Source: Streptomyces pacificus
Lineage (GTDB): Bacteria > Actinomycetota > Actinomycetes > Streptomycetales > Streptomycetaceae
Reading direction: 5' to 3'
NCBI RefSeq assembly: GCF_011766325.1
Contig: NZ_BLLG01000010.1
Span: 1 to 64,000, forward strand
Length of the DNA: 64,000 nt
Shown here: piece by piece, positions 34,650 to 43,371 of the stretch
Numbering within the stretch: the first letter of the stretch is position 1
Layout of the letters: each line of letters opens with the position of its first letter
The notes under the pieces: model-generated
The model's database searches: none
Seen by the model: only the letters and a program-made list of their open reading frames with translations
What the model was told of the DNA's origin: nothing
Position numbers and translations under genes: made by a program

Positions 34650-35659
34650 CGGGTCCCCCGCTGGGTGTACTCCTGCAGTTCGGCGGCGTCCTTCCCGGTG
34701 ATGATCTGCGGGCCGGTCAGGACGGGCCGTCCGCCGCCCAGCACATCGGCGTTGTAGCGGTAGAGCCACAGCAGGTCCACCGCCTCGTAGCCCTGGAGGT
34801 AGGGCTGCTGGTCGACGGCGAACCCGAGGTCGCCGGCCTTCAGCCCGGCGGCGACCTTCGCGTTGAGGTCGAAGGTGTCGATCTCGGCCTCGCTGCCCGC
34901 GGTCCGCTTGGCCTGCACGGCGGCGTCCGCGAACGGGGCGCCCAGGGTGACGACGGCGTCGATGGACGGGTCGGTCTGGAGCTTGGCCTCGATCGCCGCC
35001 CGGACGTCGGGCATGTTGGTGCCGTCGACGTACAGGTTCCGCAGATCGCCGCCGAAGGTCTTCGCCGCCCCGGAGCAGCGCTGCTCATGGCCGACGTTGC
35101 CCTGCTCGTGCAGGACGCACAGGGCCTTCTTCCGCCCGCGCCGGTCGAGCTCGTCGCCGACGGCCTCGCCCGCGACGGTCTCGTCCTGGCCGATGTGGGT
35201 CAGCGCGCCGTACGCCCTGGACTCGGCCGATCCGGAGTTGACGGTGATCACCGGGATACCGGCCCGGGTGGCCTTGGCGACGACGTCCTTCATCGCCTCG
35301 GGCTTGGCGAGCGTCACGATCAGGCCGTCGACCTTCTGGTCGATGTACGTCTGGACGAGCTGGGACTGCTGCTGGGCCTCGTCGCTGTGGGCGTACAGGA
35401 AGTGGATGTTGTCCTTGGCCGCCGCCTGCCGGGCGCCCTTCTGGACGATGTCCCAGAAGGTGTCGCCGTCTCCCGAGTGGGTGACCATGGCGAACGTCCA
35501 GCGCGGTGTGTCGACCGCGGCCCGCCCTTGCGCCTCGGCGGTCCTGCGGGCCTCCTCGGCGCGCTTGCCGCCGGTGGCGCTGCACCCCGCGAGGGACGCT
35601 CCGAGCACCGCCGCCAGCACGGCGCCGATCGCGCGCACCCCAGTCCGAACCCTTGCCAC
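34646..35659 (-). CDS. Sugar ABC transporter substrate-binding lipoprotein
   Basis: A 337-residue periplasmic-binding-protein type I lipoprotein. The start is GTG at 35659 with GGAGG about 12 bp upstream. A signal sequence leads to lipobox LAGC (Cys about residue 24). The mature part shows FAMVTHSGDGDTFWDIVQKG, a QSQLVQTYIDQKVDGLIV helix, AGIPVITVNSGSAESRAYG and the hinge IDTFDLNAKVAAGLKAGDLG, all typical of CUT2 sugar or inositol receptors. Nearness to a Gfo/Idh/MocA dehydrogenase and a GntR regulator makes a cyclitol or unusual sugar plausible. It is the first gene of the transporter operon. Confidence 0.9.
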   Translation of the reverse strand: MARVRTGVRAIGAVLAAVLGASLAGCSATGGKRAEEARRTAEAQGRAAVDTPRWTFAMVTHSGDGDTFWDIVQKGARQAAAKDNIHFLYAHSDEAQQQSQLVQTYIDQKVDGLIVTLAKPEAMKDVVAKATRAGIPVITVNSGSAESRAYGALTHIGQDETVAGEAVGDELDRRGRKKALCVLHEQGNVGHEQRCSGAAKTFGGDLRNLYVDGTNMPDVRAAIEAKLQTDPSIDAVVTLGAPFADAAVQAKRTAGSEAEIDTFDLNAKVAAGLKAGDLGFAVDQQPYLQGYEAVDLLWLYRYNADVLGGGRPVLTGPQIITGKDAAELQEYTQRGTR

Positions 35660-36092
35660 GACGCCGCGCCCCTCCTGCTGTCCGCTGTCTCTGCCGTATT
35701 CCCGGGCAAGTATCCCCGAGCCCGACCGCCGGGGTGACGGGCGGGTGGGCATCTCGGGCTCGGCGGGGGAGGCGACGGCACCTGCGGGCCACCGGGCCAC
35801 CGGGCCACCGGGCCGATGTACTCCGGACGAGCCGGCCCCGCTCCTCGGCCCCCCTTGACCGCGGCGTGACGGCGGGGCCCGCCTCGCCGCCCGGCCGCCC
35901 GGCCGCGGCCGGGTGGGCCTCCACGGGACCGGCGCCGGACCCTCCGCGCCCGGTCTGAGCATTTCCGTGCATATGCGGGTATATGCGGGTATATCCCGTC
36001 ACTTCCGGCTGCTGCCGGGCGTTCCGGTGCAGTGGGAGCGGGTGGGGCAGGGTCCGCCGGTTGCGGGCGGCGCAAAAGCCGCGGCGGCGGCG
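35660..36092 (-). promoter_or_regulatory. Upstream region of the ABC operon with direct and inverted repeats
   Basis: A 433-bp gene-free stretch. At 35971-35990 ATATGCGGGT occurs twice in tandem and is followed by ATATCCCG, so CGGG-TATAT-CCCG forms a small dyad: the only A/T-rich spot and a likely promoter/operator for the minus-strand operon or for GntR binding. GGGCCACC is repeated three times at 35786-35809. Confidence 0.4.
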
Positions 36093-36866
36093 CTACGGAC
36101 GCACCAGGAGCTGGAACTCGAAGGCGTACCGCGAGGCCCGGTAGACGTGGGACCCGAACTCGACCGCGCGTCCGGTGTCGTCGAAGGTGGTCCGCTCCAT
36201 CGTGAGCAGCGGGGCGCCGGCCGCCTCGCCGAGCAGCAGTGCCTCGTCGCCGCCGGCGGCACACGCCCCGACCGACTGCCGGGCGCTATGCAGGGTGATG
36301 CCGGCGCCGCGCATCAGCCGATAGAGCCCGGTGGACTCCAGTTGCCCGGTCTCCAGCGGCAGCAGCCCGGCCGGCAGGTGGTTGCGCAGATGCGCCATGG
36401 GCTCGCCGTGCGCCGAGCGCAGCCGCTCCACCAGGTGGACGTCCGCGCCCTCCGGCACTCCGAGGGCGGCCGCGACCTCGGCGGTCGCCGGCTCGACGAG
36501 GTTGCGCAGGACGCGGGTGGCGGGCCGCCGCCCCGCCGCCTCCAGGTCGTCGTAGAGACTGCTCAGTTCCAGCGGGCGCCTCACCCTGCTGTGCACGACC
36601 TGGGTGCCTACCCCCCGGCGCCGCACCAGCAGCCCCTTGTCGACGAGGGACTGGATGGCCTGGCGGACGGTGGGCCGGGACAGCCCGAGCCGGCCGGCCA
36701 GTTCGATCTCGTTGCCGAGGAGGCTGCCGGGTGCCAGCGTGCCCTGTCCGATGGCCGCCTCCAGCTGCTGCGACAGCTGGAAGTACAGCGGGACCGGGCT
36801 GGTGCGGTCCACGCTGAGCCGGAGTGGTGCGGTGGCGTCCGTCGGTTCTCTGGGCTGCTTGGGCAC
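36093..36866 (-). CDS. GntR-family regulator (HutC/UTRA type)
   Basis: A 257-residue regulator. Residues 20-90 are the GntR winged helix (VPLYFQLSQQLEAAIGQG, ELAGRLGLSRPTVRQAIQSL, KGLLVRRRGVGTQVV) and residues 110-255 a UTRA effector domain (ERLRSAHGEPMAHLRNHLP, LLTMERTTFDDTGRAVEFG, HVYRASRYAFEFQLLV). UTRA proteins bind sugars, phosphosugars or similar small acids. It is divergent from the dehydrogenase gene across 101 bp that contain a TTGTC/GACAA palindrome, and it lies upstream of the ABC operon on the same strand. It most likely controls both. Confidence 0.9.
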   Translation of the reverse strand: MPKQPREPTDATAPLRLSVDRTSPVPLYFQLSQQLEAAIGQGTLAPGSLLGNEIELAGRLGLSRPTVRQAIQSLVDKGLLVRRRGVGTQVVHSRVRRPLELSSLYDDLEAAGRRPATRVLRNLVEPATAEVAAALGVPEGADVHLVERLRSAHGEPMAHLRNHLPAGLLPLETGQLESTGLYRLMRGAGITLHSARQSVGACAAGGDEALLLGEAAGAPLLTMERTTFDDTGRAVEFGSHVYRASRYAFEFQLLVRP

Positions 36867-36915
36867 GCTGCGAGGGTAGTCGCAGGGTCTGTTGACGGAA
36901 AGTTGTGTCGTTCGA

Positions 36916-36927
36916 TTGTCAGGACAA
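36916..36927. promoter_or_regulatory. TTGTC-AG-GACAA operator between GntR and the dehydrogenase
   Basis: A 12-bp perfect dyad TTGTCAGGACAA in the divergent intergenic region, followed at 36932 by a related half-site TTGACAGGTC. GntR proteins favour short dyads of this shape. It is 49 bp before the regulator start and 41 bp before the dehydrogenase start. Confidence 0.55.
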
Positions 36928-36967
36928 ATGCTTGACAGGTCACCGCGGCGGCCTCCACCTTTGGGCC

Positions 36968-37972
36968 ATGCGCATCGGACTCATCGGAACCGGACGTATC
37001 GGCGCCTTCCACGCGGGCGTCCTCAGCCGCCACCGCGATGTCGGCGCCCTGGTGGTCGCGGACACCGACGCCCGGCGGGCCCGCGAGGTCGCGGCCCGGA
37101 TCGACGCCACCGCGGCCCCTTCCGTCGACGAGGTGTTCACCTGGGGCGTGGACGCCGTCGTCATCTCCTCGGCCACCGCCGCCCACGCCGAGCTGATCGG
37201 CCGGGCCGCACGCACCGGGCTCCCCGCCTTCTGCGAGAAGCCGATAGCGCTGGACCTGCCGGGGACCCTGGAGGCACTGCGCGAGGTGGACCGCGCCGGG
37301 ACCGAACTCCAGCTCGGCTTCATGCGGCGCTTCGACGCCGGGTACGTCAGGGCCCGCGAGCTGGTGCGCTCGGGCCGGCTCGGCAGGCTGCACAGCGTAC
37401 GGGCCGTCACCGCGGACCCGGCCCCGCCGCCCGCCCCGTACCTTCCGCTGTCCGGCGGGCTCTACCGCGACTGCCTCGTGCACGACTTCGACATCCTGCG
37501 CTGGATCACCGGACGGGAGGTGGTGGAGGTGTACGCCACCGGCTCCGACGCCGGGCACGCCATGTTCCGCGAGGCGGGCGACGTCGACACGGCGGCGGCC
37601 GTGCTGGTCCTCGACGAGGGCGTGCTCGCGACCGCCACGGCCACCCGCTGCAACGGCGCGGGCTACGACGTCCGCATGGAGCTGTGCGGCGAGGACGACA
37701 CGGTCGCCGTCGGCCTGGACGACCGTACGCCGATCACCTCCACCGAACCGCAGGGCCCGCCTCCCGCCGACAAGCCCTGGCCGGGCTTCCTGGAGCGCTT
37801 CGCCCCCGCCTACGAGGCCGAGCTGGACGCGTTCGTCCGCCTCGCGACGGGCGAGGCGGACAACCCCTGCGACGGCCGGGAGGCCCTGGAGGCACTGCGC
37901 GTCGCAGAGGCGTGCGAGCTGTCCCGGCGAGAGCACCGCCCGGTGCGCCTGGAGGAGATCCCCGGGCTCTGA
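36968..37972 (+). CDS. Gfo/Idh/MocA-family dehydrogenase (inositol-2-dehydrogenase-like)
   Basis: A 334-residue NAD(P)-dependent oxidoreductase from ATG at 36968 (MRIGLIGTGRIGAFHAGVLS, Rossmann loop GTGRIG). The catalytic motif is FCEKPIA (Lys). In the C-terminal domain LYRDCLVHDFDILRWITG gives the Asp-x3-His pair of inositol/sugar dehydrogenases. Substrates may be myo-inositol or a related sugar. No other inositol catabolic gene (iolB, C, D, E) is in the window, so the pathway is not proven. It faces the GntR gene and the sugar importer; together they form an uptake-and-oxidation module. Confidence 0.88.
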   Translation: MRIGLIGTGRIGAFHAGVLSRHRDVGALVVADTDARRAREVAARIDATAAPSVDEVFTWGVDAVVISSATAAHAELIGRAARTGLPAFCEKPIALDLPGTLEALREVDRAGTELQLGFMRRFDAGYVRARELVRSGRLGRLHSVRAVTADPAPPPAPYLPLSGGLYRDCLVHDFDILRWITGREVVEVYATGSDAGHAMFREAGDVDTAAAVLVLDEGVLATATATRCNGAGYDVRMELCGEDDTVAVGLDDRTPITSTEPQGPPPADKPWPGFLERFAPAYEAELDAFVRLATGEADNPCDGREALEALRVAEACELSRREHRPVRLEEIPGL

Positions 37973-38029
37973 CCCGGCCGGCCCCGCCACCGCCCATCAG
38001 CCCCGGCCCGGGCACCGGCACGGACCCGG

Positions 38030-38422
38030 TGACGGTGCGCGGCGCCGACGGCCCGGTACGGGTGTCGCCGCGTGACGTCGTCGCCGCGTGACATCGTCGC
38101 CGCCTGCCTGCCGGACCCGGCCGCGCCCCGCGACCGGATGCGGGGCAAGACGTGCGCGAGGACATGGGTGAAGGGCGTCAAGGACGGCCGGCCGCGCGAG
38201 GTGCACCCGTACCACGTCGTCGACAACGAGTGGTCGATGAAGGAGTACGGCAGCCAGGCCGTGGTGTGGCAGACCGCGTTCAACCCGGTCGTCGCCCTGG
38301 AACCGCTGGCGGGTGGCGCGTGGTCCGGGACCGGCGTCCTCGGCCCGGAGGCCTTCGAGGCGCGCCCCTTCCTGGATCTGCTGACGGATCACGGCACCCC
38401 CTGGGGGATGCGCGAGCAGTGA
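38030..38422 (+). pseudogene. C-terminal remnant of a saccharopine-dehydrogenase-family gene
   Basis: Residues such as HPYHVVDNEWSMKEYGSQAV, VWQTAFNPVVALEPLA and GAWSGTGVLGPEAFEARPFL match the end of saccharopine/lysine-6-dehydrogenase-type oxidoreductases (about 400 residues). The N-terminal Rossmann part is missing. At the junction the 16 bases 38071-38086 (coding SPRDVVAA) are duplicated at 38087-38102 with one change, shifting the frame, so the preceding TVRGADGPVRV piece is in another frame. GTG at 38072 could start a 116-residue product, but it would lack a catalytic core. Confidence 0.75.
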
Positions 38423-38525
38423 GCGTGCACCGCTCACGGGTGCGCGGCGCACGCACGGATGCGCGGCGGGCGAGGGCAGCGGCCCGCGGCGGCGCGGCGA
38501 GCCGGCGCAGCGGCCCGCCGCGCGG

Positions 38526-39407
38526 TCAGGCCAGCACGTTCAGCGCGCCCGGCTGCACCCGCAACCTCACCGGCAGGGTCGCGTCGACCTCGCCGTCCGC
38601 CCCGTAGGGCAGGGGGCGTTCGGCCTCGATGCGGATCTCCTCGCCGCGCAGCACCTCGATCTCGGGGCGCCGCAGATGCGCACCGGTCTTGAGCTCGTTC
38701 ATCATCGCGAAGAAGAGGCGCTTGGGAGCGTGCCGGATGACGACGACATCGAGCACGCCGTCGTCGAGGCGGGCCCCGGGGGCGATGTTGCGGCCGAAGC
38801 CGTAGTAGCCCGAGTTGGCGGCGACCACGGTGTAGCCGCGCCGCTCGTGGAGTACGCCGTCCACGGTGACGCGGTACTCGGCCGGCCGCCAGGCCGCCAC
38901 GGCCCGCAGCCCGCCCGCGTAGTACGAGGCCGCGCCGCGCAGCAGCCTCGAGGTGTTGGCGTACCGGTTGGCGACGGCGTCGACGCCGGCGTACACGCTG
39001 CCCAGGACGGACTCCCCGGCGTGCACGGACGAATCGACCCGGATGGTGTCGACCGCGCGGGGCGTGCCGTCGAGCAGGAGGGCGGCGAGGGCGGTGGTGC
39101 CGGTGGGCAGGCCCAGCGCCCGGGCGAAGTCGTTGCCGCGTCCGGCGGGCACCAGCCCGAGGACCGTGCCGGTGCCGCTGAGCGCACCGCCGACGCATCC
39201 CGCCATGCCGTCGCCGCCGACGGCGAGCACGACGCGCCCCCTGCGCCCGGCCTCGCGTGCCAGCTCCCGGGCGTGCCGGAGGTTGCGGCTGTAGCGGGTG
39301 TCGAGGCCGGCCCCGGCCTCCCTCAGGAGGCGGGCCAGCGGGAGCAGGGCCGCCGTGCCGCTCGAGCCGCCCGCTGCGGGGTTGACGACGGCGGTGAACT
39401 GTCGCAT
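38526..39407 (-). CDS. Diacylglycerol/lipid kinase family protein
   Basis: A 293-residue protein of the DagK/YegS/LCB5 fold. The nucleotide loop GGDGMAGCVGGAL and VPAGRGNDFARALGLP carry the two family signatures. NSGYYGFGRNIAPGARLDDG and LDVVVIRHAPK form the second domain, ending DGEVDATLPVRLRV. These kinases phosphorylate diacylglycerol or similar lipids with ATP. It is 147 bp downstream of the FAD-dependent alkyl-DHAP-synthase-like gene on the same strand and close to glpD, consistent with a local lipid-metabolism group. ATG at 39407 follows AAAGGCGCC. Confidence 0.92.
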   Translation of the reverse strand: MRQFTAVVNPAAGGSSGTAALLPLARLLREAGAGLDTRYSRNLRHARELAREAGRRGRVVLAVGGDGMAGCVGGALSGTGTVLGLVPAGRGNDFARALGLPTGTTALAALLLDGTPRAVDTIRVDSSVHAGESVLGSVYAGVDAVANRYANTSRLLRGAASYYAGGLRAVAAWRPAEYRVTVDGVLHERRGYTVVAANSGYYGFGRNIAPGARLDDGVLDVVVIRHAPKRLFFAMMNELKTGAHLRRPEIEVLRGEEIRIEAERPLPYGADGEVDATLPVRLRVQPGALNVLA

Positions 39408-39554
39408 GGATGGCGCCTTTCGGAAGGCAGGGGCGGGCGGGGGCGGGGGAGAGCAGGTCCGGTCAGCGGAAGCAGAGCCGGCCGGCAGAGACAGGTGACG
39501 GAACCGGAACCGGAACCGAAGCCGGCCGGCGCAGACCGGCGCAGACCGGTCCGG

Positions 39555-41147
39555 TCAGCGGACGGGGATCAGCACACCGGGGTTGAGGATGCCGCTGGGG
39601 TCGAGTTCGGCCTTGACGGCCTGCAGCACGCGGACGCCGACGGGCCCGATCTCCCGGGTGAACCAGTCTCGGTGGTCGGTACCGATGCCGTGATGATGGC
39701 TGATGGTGCCGCCGGAGGCCAGGATCGCGTCGCCCGCCGCCCGCTTGGCCGGGGCCCAGTGGGCCACGGGGTCGCCGCCCTGGGCGGAGACGACGGTGAA
39801 GTAGAGCGAGGCGCCGTTCTCGTACACGTGCGAGATGTGGCACATGACCAGCGGCGGGGTCCCCGCCTCGGTGAGGGCGGCGGTGAGGGCTTCGCGCACC
39901 GCCTCGTACAGGCCGGGCAGCGCGGACCAGAAGGCCGCGGTCTCCACGGTCTCCACGAAGGCGCCCGCGTCGAGGAGCGCGTCGCGCAGATAGGGGGCGT
40001 CGTAGCGGCCGTGGGCCCAGCGCTCGCCGGGCTCCTCGCCCGCGTACTCGCCGCCGCAGGCGAGGAGGACCTCGCGGGCCCGGGCGCGCCGGTCGGCGGT
40101 GTCCTCGGCGGTGCCTTCGTACCCGGCGATCGCCATGCAGCCGGTGGACCGCGCGTCCTCGCCGCCGATCCGGTCGGGCTGGGCGAGGCCGATAAGGGAC
40201 TCGGTCTCGTCGGAGAGCCGGAGCACGGTGGGGCGCGGCCCGTCCTGGGCGAGTCTGCGGAGCGCGGCGGTGCCGGCCTCGAAGGAGGCGAAGCGCCAGC
40301 CCTCGTAGACGCGCACCTGCGGCAGGGGCCGGATGCGGACGGTGAGCGAGGTGATCACGCCGAGCGCGCCCTCGGAGCCGAGCACCAGCTGGCGCAGGTC
40401 CGGTCCGGCGGCCGAGCGGGGGGCGCGCCCGGTCTCCCAAGTCCCCTCGGGAGTGGCGACGGTGGCGGCGAGGACCATCTCGTCGAAGCGGCCGTATCCG
40501 GCGGAGGCCTGGCCGCTGGAGCGGGTGGCGGCGAACCCCCCGATCGACGCCCACTCGTAGGACTGGGGGAAGTGGCCCAGGGTGAAGCCCCGTTGGCCCA
40601 GGAGCGCCTCCGCGTCGGGCGCGCGCAGCCCGGGCTGGAGCACGGCGGTGCGGGAGACCTCGTCGAGGGAGAGGAGTCCGTCGAGACGCCGCAGGTCCAG
40701 GGCGACGAAGGCGTGCCCGGTCTCGGGGGCGAGGCCGCCGACGACGGAGGTGCCGCCGCCGAACGGCACGACGGCCAGGCCGTGTTCGGCGCAGGCCCGC
40801 AGCACCTCCAGCACCTCGTCGTGGTGGGCGGGCAGCACGACGGCGGCGGGGATGTCGTCGACCTCGCCGGCGCGGATCCGCAGCAGGTCCGGGGTGGACT
40901 TGCCGCGGGTGTGGCGGATCCGGGACTCCGCGTCGGTGCGCAGCTGCGCGGGGCCCCCGACGGCCGCGGTGAGCGCCCGGCGGGCCGCTCCGGTCAGTGC
41001 GGAGCCGGGTACCGCGATGTCGCCGAGGGCGGTGGGGCCGCTCTCGCGGGGGGTGACTCCGAGCAGATCGCGCAGGAGGGCGATCACCGAACCGGGCAGC
41101 GGTGCCGCCTTGGCGGGGTCGCCCCAGCCGCTCCACAACATGTCCAC
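39555..41147 (-). CDS. FAD-binding oxidase, alkyl-DHAP-synthase-like
   Basis: A 530-residue flavoprotein of the VAO/PCMH fold. The FAD pyrophosphate loop is VVPFGGGTSVVGGL and flavin contacts follow in SIGGFAATRSSGQASAGYG. The C-terminal substrate domain has LRLSDETES, CHISHVYENGASLYFTVV and TISHHHGIGTDHRDW. The Arg, Tyr and triple-His positions correspond to those of eukaryotic alkylglycerone-phosphate synthase, which swaps an acyl for an alkyl chain on DHAP. Bacterial relatives are usually annotated only as FAD-binding oxidases. It is divergent from a TetR-glpD operon, and a lipid kinase follows. The ether-lipid role is inferred. Confidence 0.88.
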   Translation of the reverse strand: MDMLWSGWGDPAKAAPLPGSVIALLRDLLGVTPRESGPTALGDIAVPGSALTGAARRALTAAVGGPAQLRTDAESRIRHTRGKSTPDLLRIRAGEVDDIPAAVVLPAHHDEVLEVLRACAEHGLAVVPFGGGTSVVGGLAPETGHAFVALDLRRLDGLLSLDEVSRTAVLQPGLRAPDAEALLGQRGFTLGHFPQSYEWASIGGFAATRSSGQASAGYGRFDEMVLAATVATPEGTWETGRAPRSAAGPDLRQLVLGSEGALGVITSLTVRIRPLPQVRVYEGWRFASFEAGTAALRRLAQDGPRPTVLRLSDETESLIGLAQPDRIGGEDARSTGCMAIAGYEGTAEDTADRRARAREVLLACGGEYAGEEPGERWAHGRYDAPYLRDALLDAGAFVETVETAAFWSALPGLYEAVREALTAALTEAGTPPLVMCHISHVYENGASLYFTVVSAQGGDPVAHWAPAKRAAGDAILASGGTISHHHGIGTDHRDWFTREIGPVGVRVLQAVKAELDPSGILNPGVLIPVR

Positions 41148-41204
41148 GTCGTTCGTCCTCCGCCGTCTGTTCGCGGGGCGCGGTGGCGCGCGGCCCGCCC
41201 TGCA

Positions 41205-41237
41205 TTACACTGTGACAGATGGCGCACATTCGTCACA
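41205..41237. promoter_or_regulatory. Operator and leaderless promoter of the tetR-glpD operon
   Basis: TGTGAC (41211-41216) and GTCACA (41232-41237) form an inverted repeat spanning the TetR start. TACACT at 41206-41211 is a -10 whose +1 would fall on or next to ATG 41219, and no ribosome site exists, so the transcript is probably leaderless. The near-dyad TTACACTGTGA overlaps the -10. A repressor bound here would block both divergent genes. Confidence 0.6.
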
Positions 41238-41818
41238 ACTATGAGGGCGGAGACGCCGTCCTCGACGCGGCACGAGACTGCGTCCTGGCCGTCGGCGTAC
41301 GCCGGACCACCCTGACCGACGTGGCCCGGCGAGCCGGGGTGTCACGCATGACCCTCTACCGGCGCTGGCCGGACGTACGGACCCTCGTCGGCGATCTGAT
41401 GACGCGGGAGTGGATCGCGCTCGCGGTGAACGCGATCCCCCCGGCCGCGCCGGACGCCACGACCCGGGCGCGGCTGGTCGACGGACTCGTCGACGGGGTC
41501 GCCGCGTTCCGCGCCCACCCCCTGTTCCACAAGATCGTCGACGTCGACCCCGAACTGCTGCTGCCCTATCTGCTCGACCGCCGCGGCGCCAGCCAGGACG
41601 CACTCCTCGGGCTGATCACCGGCACCCTGGCCGAAGGCCACGCCGACGGCTCCGTCCGGCGGTGCGGCCCCGATCTGCAGGCCAGGTCGCTGCTGCTCGT
41701 CGTGCAGTCGTTCGCCATGTCGCTGCGCACCATGACCGAACCGGACGACCCCGGGCTCACCGACGCGGCCTTCCTCCAAGAGCTGCGGACCCTGCTGGAG
41801 AGGACCCTCTCGCCATGA
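41219..41818 (+). CDS. TetR-family regulator
   Basis: A 199-residue regulator. Its HTH (residues 10-60) reads AARDCVLAVGVRRTTLTDVA, RRAGVSRMTLYRRWPDV, the standard TetR recognition helix. The C-terminal ligand domain (DGLVDGVAAFRAHPLFHKIV, DPELLLPYLLDRRGASQDAL) is of the all-helical type that often senses acyl or other lipophilic compounds. It overlaps glpD by 4 bp and is divergent from the alkyl-DHAP-synthase-like gene across a 71-bp region with an inverted repeat, so it probably represses both directions. Confidence 0.9.
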   Translation: MAHIRHNYEGGDAVLDAARDCVLAVGVRRTTLTDVARRAGVSRMTLYRRWPDVRTLVGDLMTREWIALAVNAIPPAAPDATTRARLVDGLVDGVAAFRAHPLFHKIVDVDPELLLPYLLDRRGASQDALLGLITGTLAEGHADGSVRRCGPDLQARSLLLVVQSFAMSLRTMTEPDDPGLTDAAFLQELRTLLERTLSP

Positions 41819-43371
41819 GCACTCCGCGCCCCACCTCCTCGCTGAACGCGGCGCGCCGCGCGCGGGAACTCGCCGCACTCGCCGACGGGTCCGAGGTCGA
41901 CGTGCTCGTCGTCGGCCTCGGCGCGACGGGCGCTGGAGCAGCCCTCGACGCCGCCTCCCGGGGACTGTCGGTCGCCGCCATCGACGCCCACGACCTCGCC
42001 TTCGGCACCTCCCGGTGGAGCTCCAAGCTCGTCCACGGCGGACTGCGCTACCTCGCGAGCGCCCAACTGGACGTCGCCCGCGAGAGCGCGGTGGAACGCG
42101 GCATCCTCATGGAGCGCACCGCCCCCCACCTGGTGCGCGCCCAGCCGTTCGTCCTCCCGCTGACGCCGCTGGTCCCGCGCGCCCAGGCCGCGCTGGCCCG
42201 GGCGGGCTTCCGCGCCGGCGACCTGCTGCGGGTCGCCGCCCGCACCTCGCGCACGGCCCTGCCCGCACCGCGCACCCTGTCCGCGGTGGAGACCCGCCAC
42301 CTCGCACCCGCACTGCGGCCGGCCGGGCTGCGCGGCGGACTGCTGTCCTGGGACGGCCGGCTCACCGACGACGCCCGGCTGGTGACCGCCGTCGCCCGGA
42401 CCGCTGCCGCGCACGGCGCCCGGATCCTCACCCGGGTGCGCGCGCTCTCCGCCGGCGGCCGGGGCGCGGCCGTACGCGACGAACGGACCGGCGAGGAGCT
42501 GCGGATCAGGGCCCGCGCGGTGATCAACGCCACCGGCGTCTGGGCGGGCGGACTCGTCGGCGACGTGCGGCTGCGGCCCTCGCGCGGCACCCATCTGGTG
42601 CTCCGCTCCGAAGCCCTCGGGGGCCTCGCGGCCGGCCTGCACATCCCGGTCCCCGGCGAGGCCAACCGCTTCGTCCTCGTCCTGCCGCAGGGCGACGGCC
42701 GGGTGTACGTGGGCCTGACCGACGAACCGGTCGACGGCGACGTGCCCGATGTACCGGAGGTACCGGAGACGGACATCGGCTTCCTCCTCGACGTCCTCTG
42801 CTCCGCGCTCGACGTGCCCGTGACCCGCGGCGACGTGGCCGGCGCCTTCGCCGGGCTGCGCCCGCTGCTGGACGGCTCCGGTGGCGGCGACCCGGGGCGC
42901 ACCGCGGACCTCTCGCGCAGGCACGCCGTCCTCACCTCGCCAGACGGCGTCGTCACCGTCGTCGGCGGCAAGCTCACCACGTACCGGCGGATGGCCCAGG
43001 ACGCGGTGGACGCGGCGCTCGCCGCACACGGGCTGCGCGCCGGCCGGTGCCGGACCGCCGTGCTGCCGCTGGTCGGCGCGGCCGGACCGGACGCGCTCGC
43101 CGCCCTTGACGCGCCCGCCAGGCTGGTCGGCCGCTACGGCTCGGAGGCGCCGGCCGTCCACGCCCTCGGCCTCGCCGACCCCGCGCTGGATCGCCCCGTC
43201 GTCCCCGGCCACCCGGTCACGGGGGCCGAACTGCTCTGGGCCGTACGGCACGAGGGCGCCCTGGACGAGTCCGACCTCCTGGACCGCCGCACCCGGATCG
43301 GCCTGGTGCCGCACGACCGGGAGACCGCGCTGGGCGCGGCACGCGAGGCACTGGCCGCCCGGGTCGGCTGA
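41815..43371 (+). CDS. glpD: Glycerol-3-phosphate dehydrogenase (FAD)
   Basis: A 518-residue flavoprotein starting at ATG 41815, overlapping the TetR stop (ATGA). The dinucleotide loop VLVVGLGATGAGAALDAASR begins near residue 30, and GTSRWSSKLVHGGLRYLA is the GlpD signature. Later motifs are RAVINATGVWAGGL, FVLVLPQGDGRVYVGLTDEP and VVTVVGGKLTTYRRMAQDAV. It oxidises sn-glycerol-3-phosphate to DHAP at the membrane, passing electrons to quinone. Streptomycetes usually have a second glpD in a glycerol operon; this copy is linked to an alkyl-DHAP-synthase-like enzyme that would use DHAP esters, which suggests a lipid role. Confidence 0.93.
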   Translation: MSTPRPTSSLNAARRARELAALADGSEVDVLVVGLGATGAGAALDAASRGLSVAAIDAHDLAFGTSRWSSKLVHGGLRYLASAQLDVARESAVERGILMERTAPHLVRAQPFVLPLTPLVPRAQAALARAGFRAGDLLRVAARTSRTALPAPRTLSAVETRHLAPALRPAGLRGGLLSWDGRLTDDARLVTAVARTAAAHGARILTRVRALSAGGRGAAVRDERTGEELRIRARAVINATGVWAGGLVGDVRLRPSRGTHLVLRSEALGGLAAGLHIPVPGEANRFVLVLPQGDGRVYVGLTDEPVDGDVPDVPEVPETDIGFLLDVLCSALDVPVTRGDVAGAFAGLRPLLDGSGGGDPGRTADLSRRHAVLTSPDGVVTVVGGKLTTYRRMAQDAVDAALAAHGLRAGRCRTAVLPLVGAAGPDALAALDAPARLVGRYGSEAPAVHALGLADPALDRPVVPGHPVTGAELLWAVRHEGALDESDLLDRRTRIGLVPHDRETALGAAREALAARVG

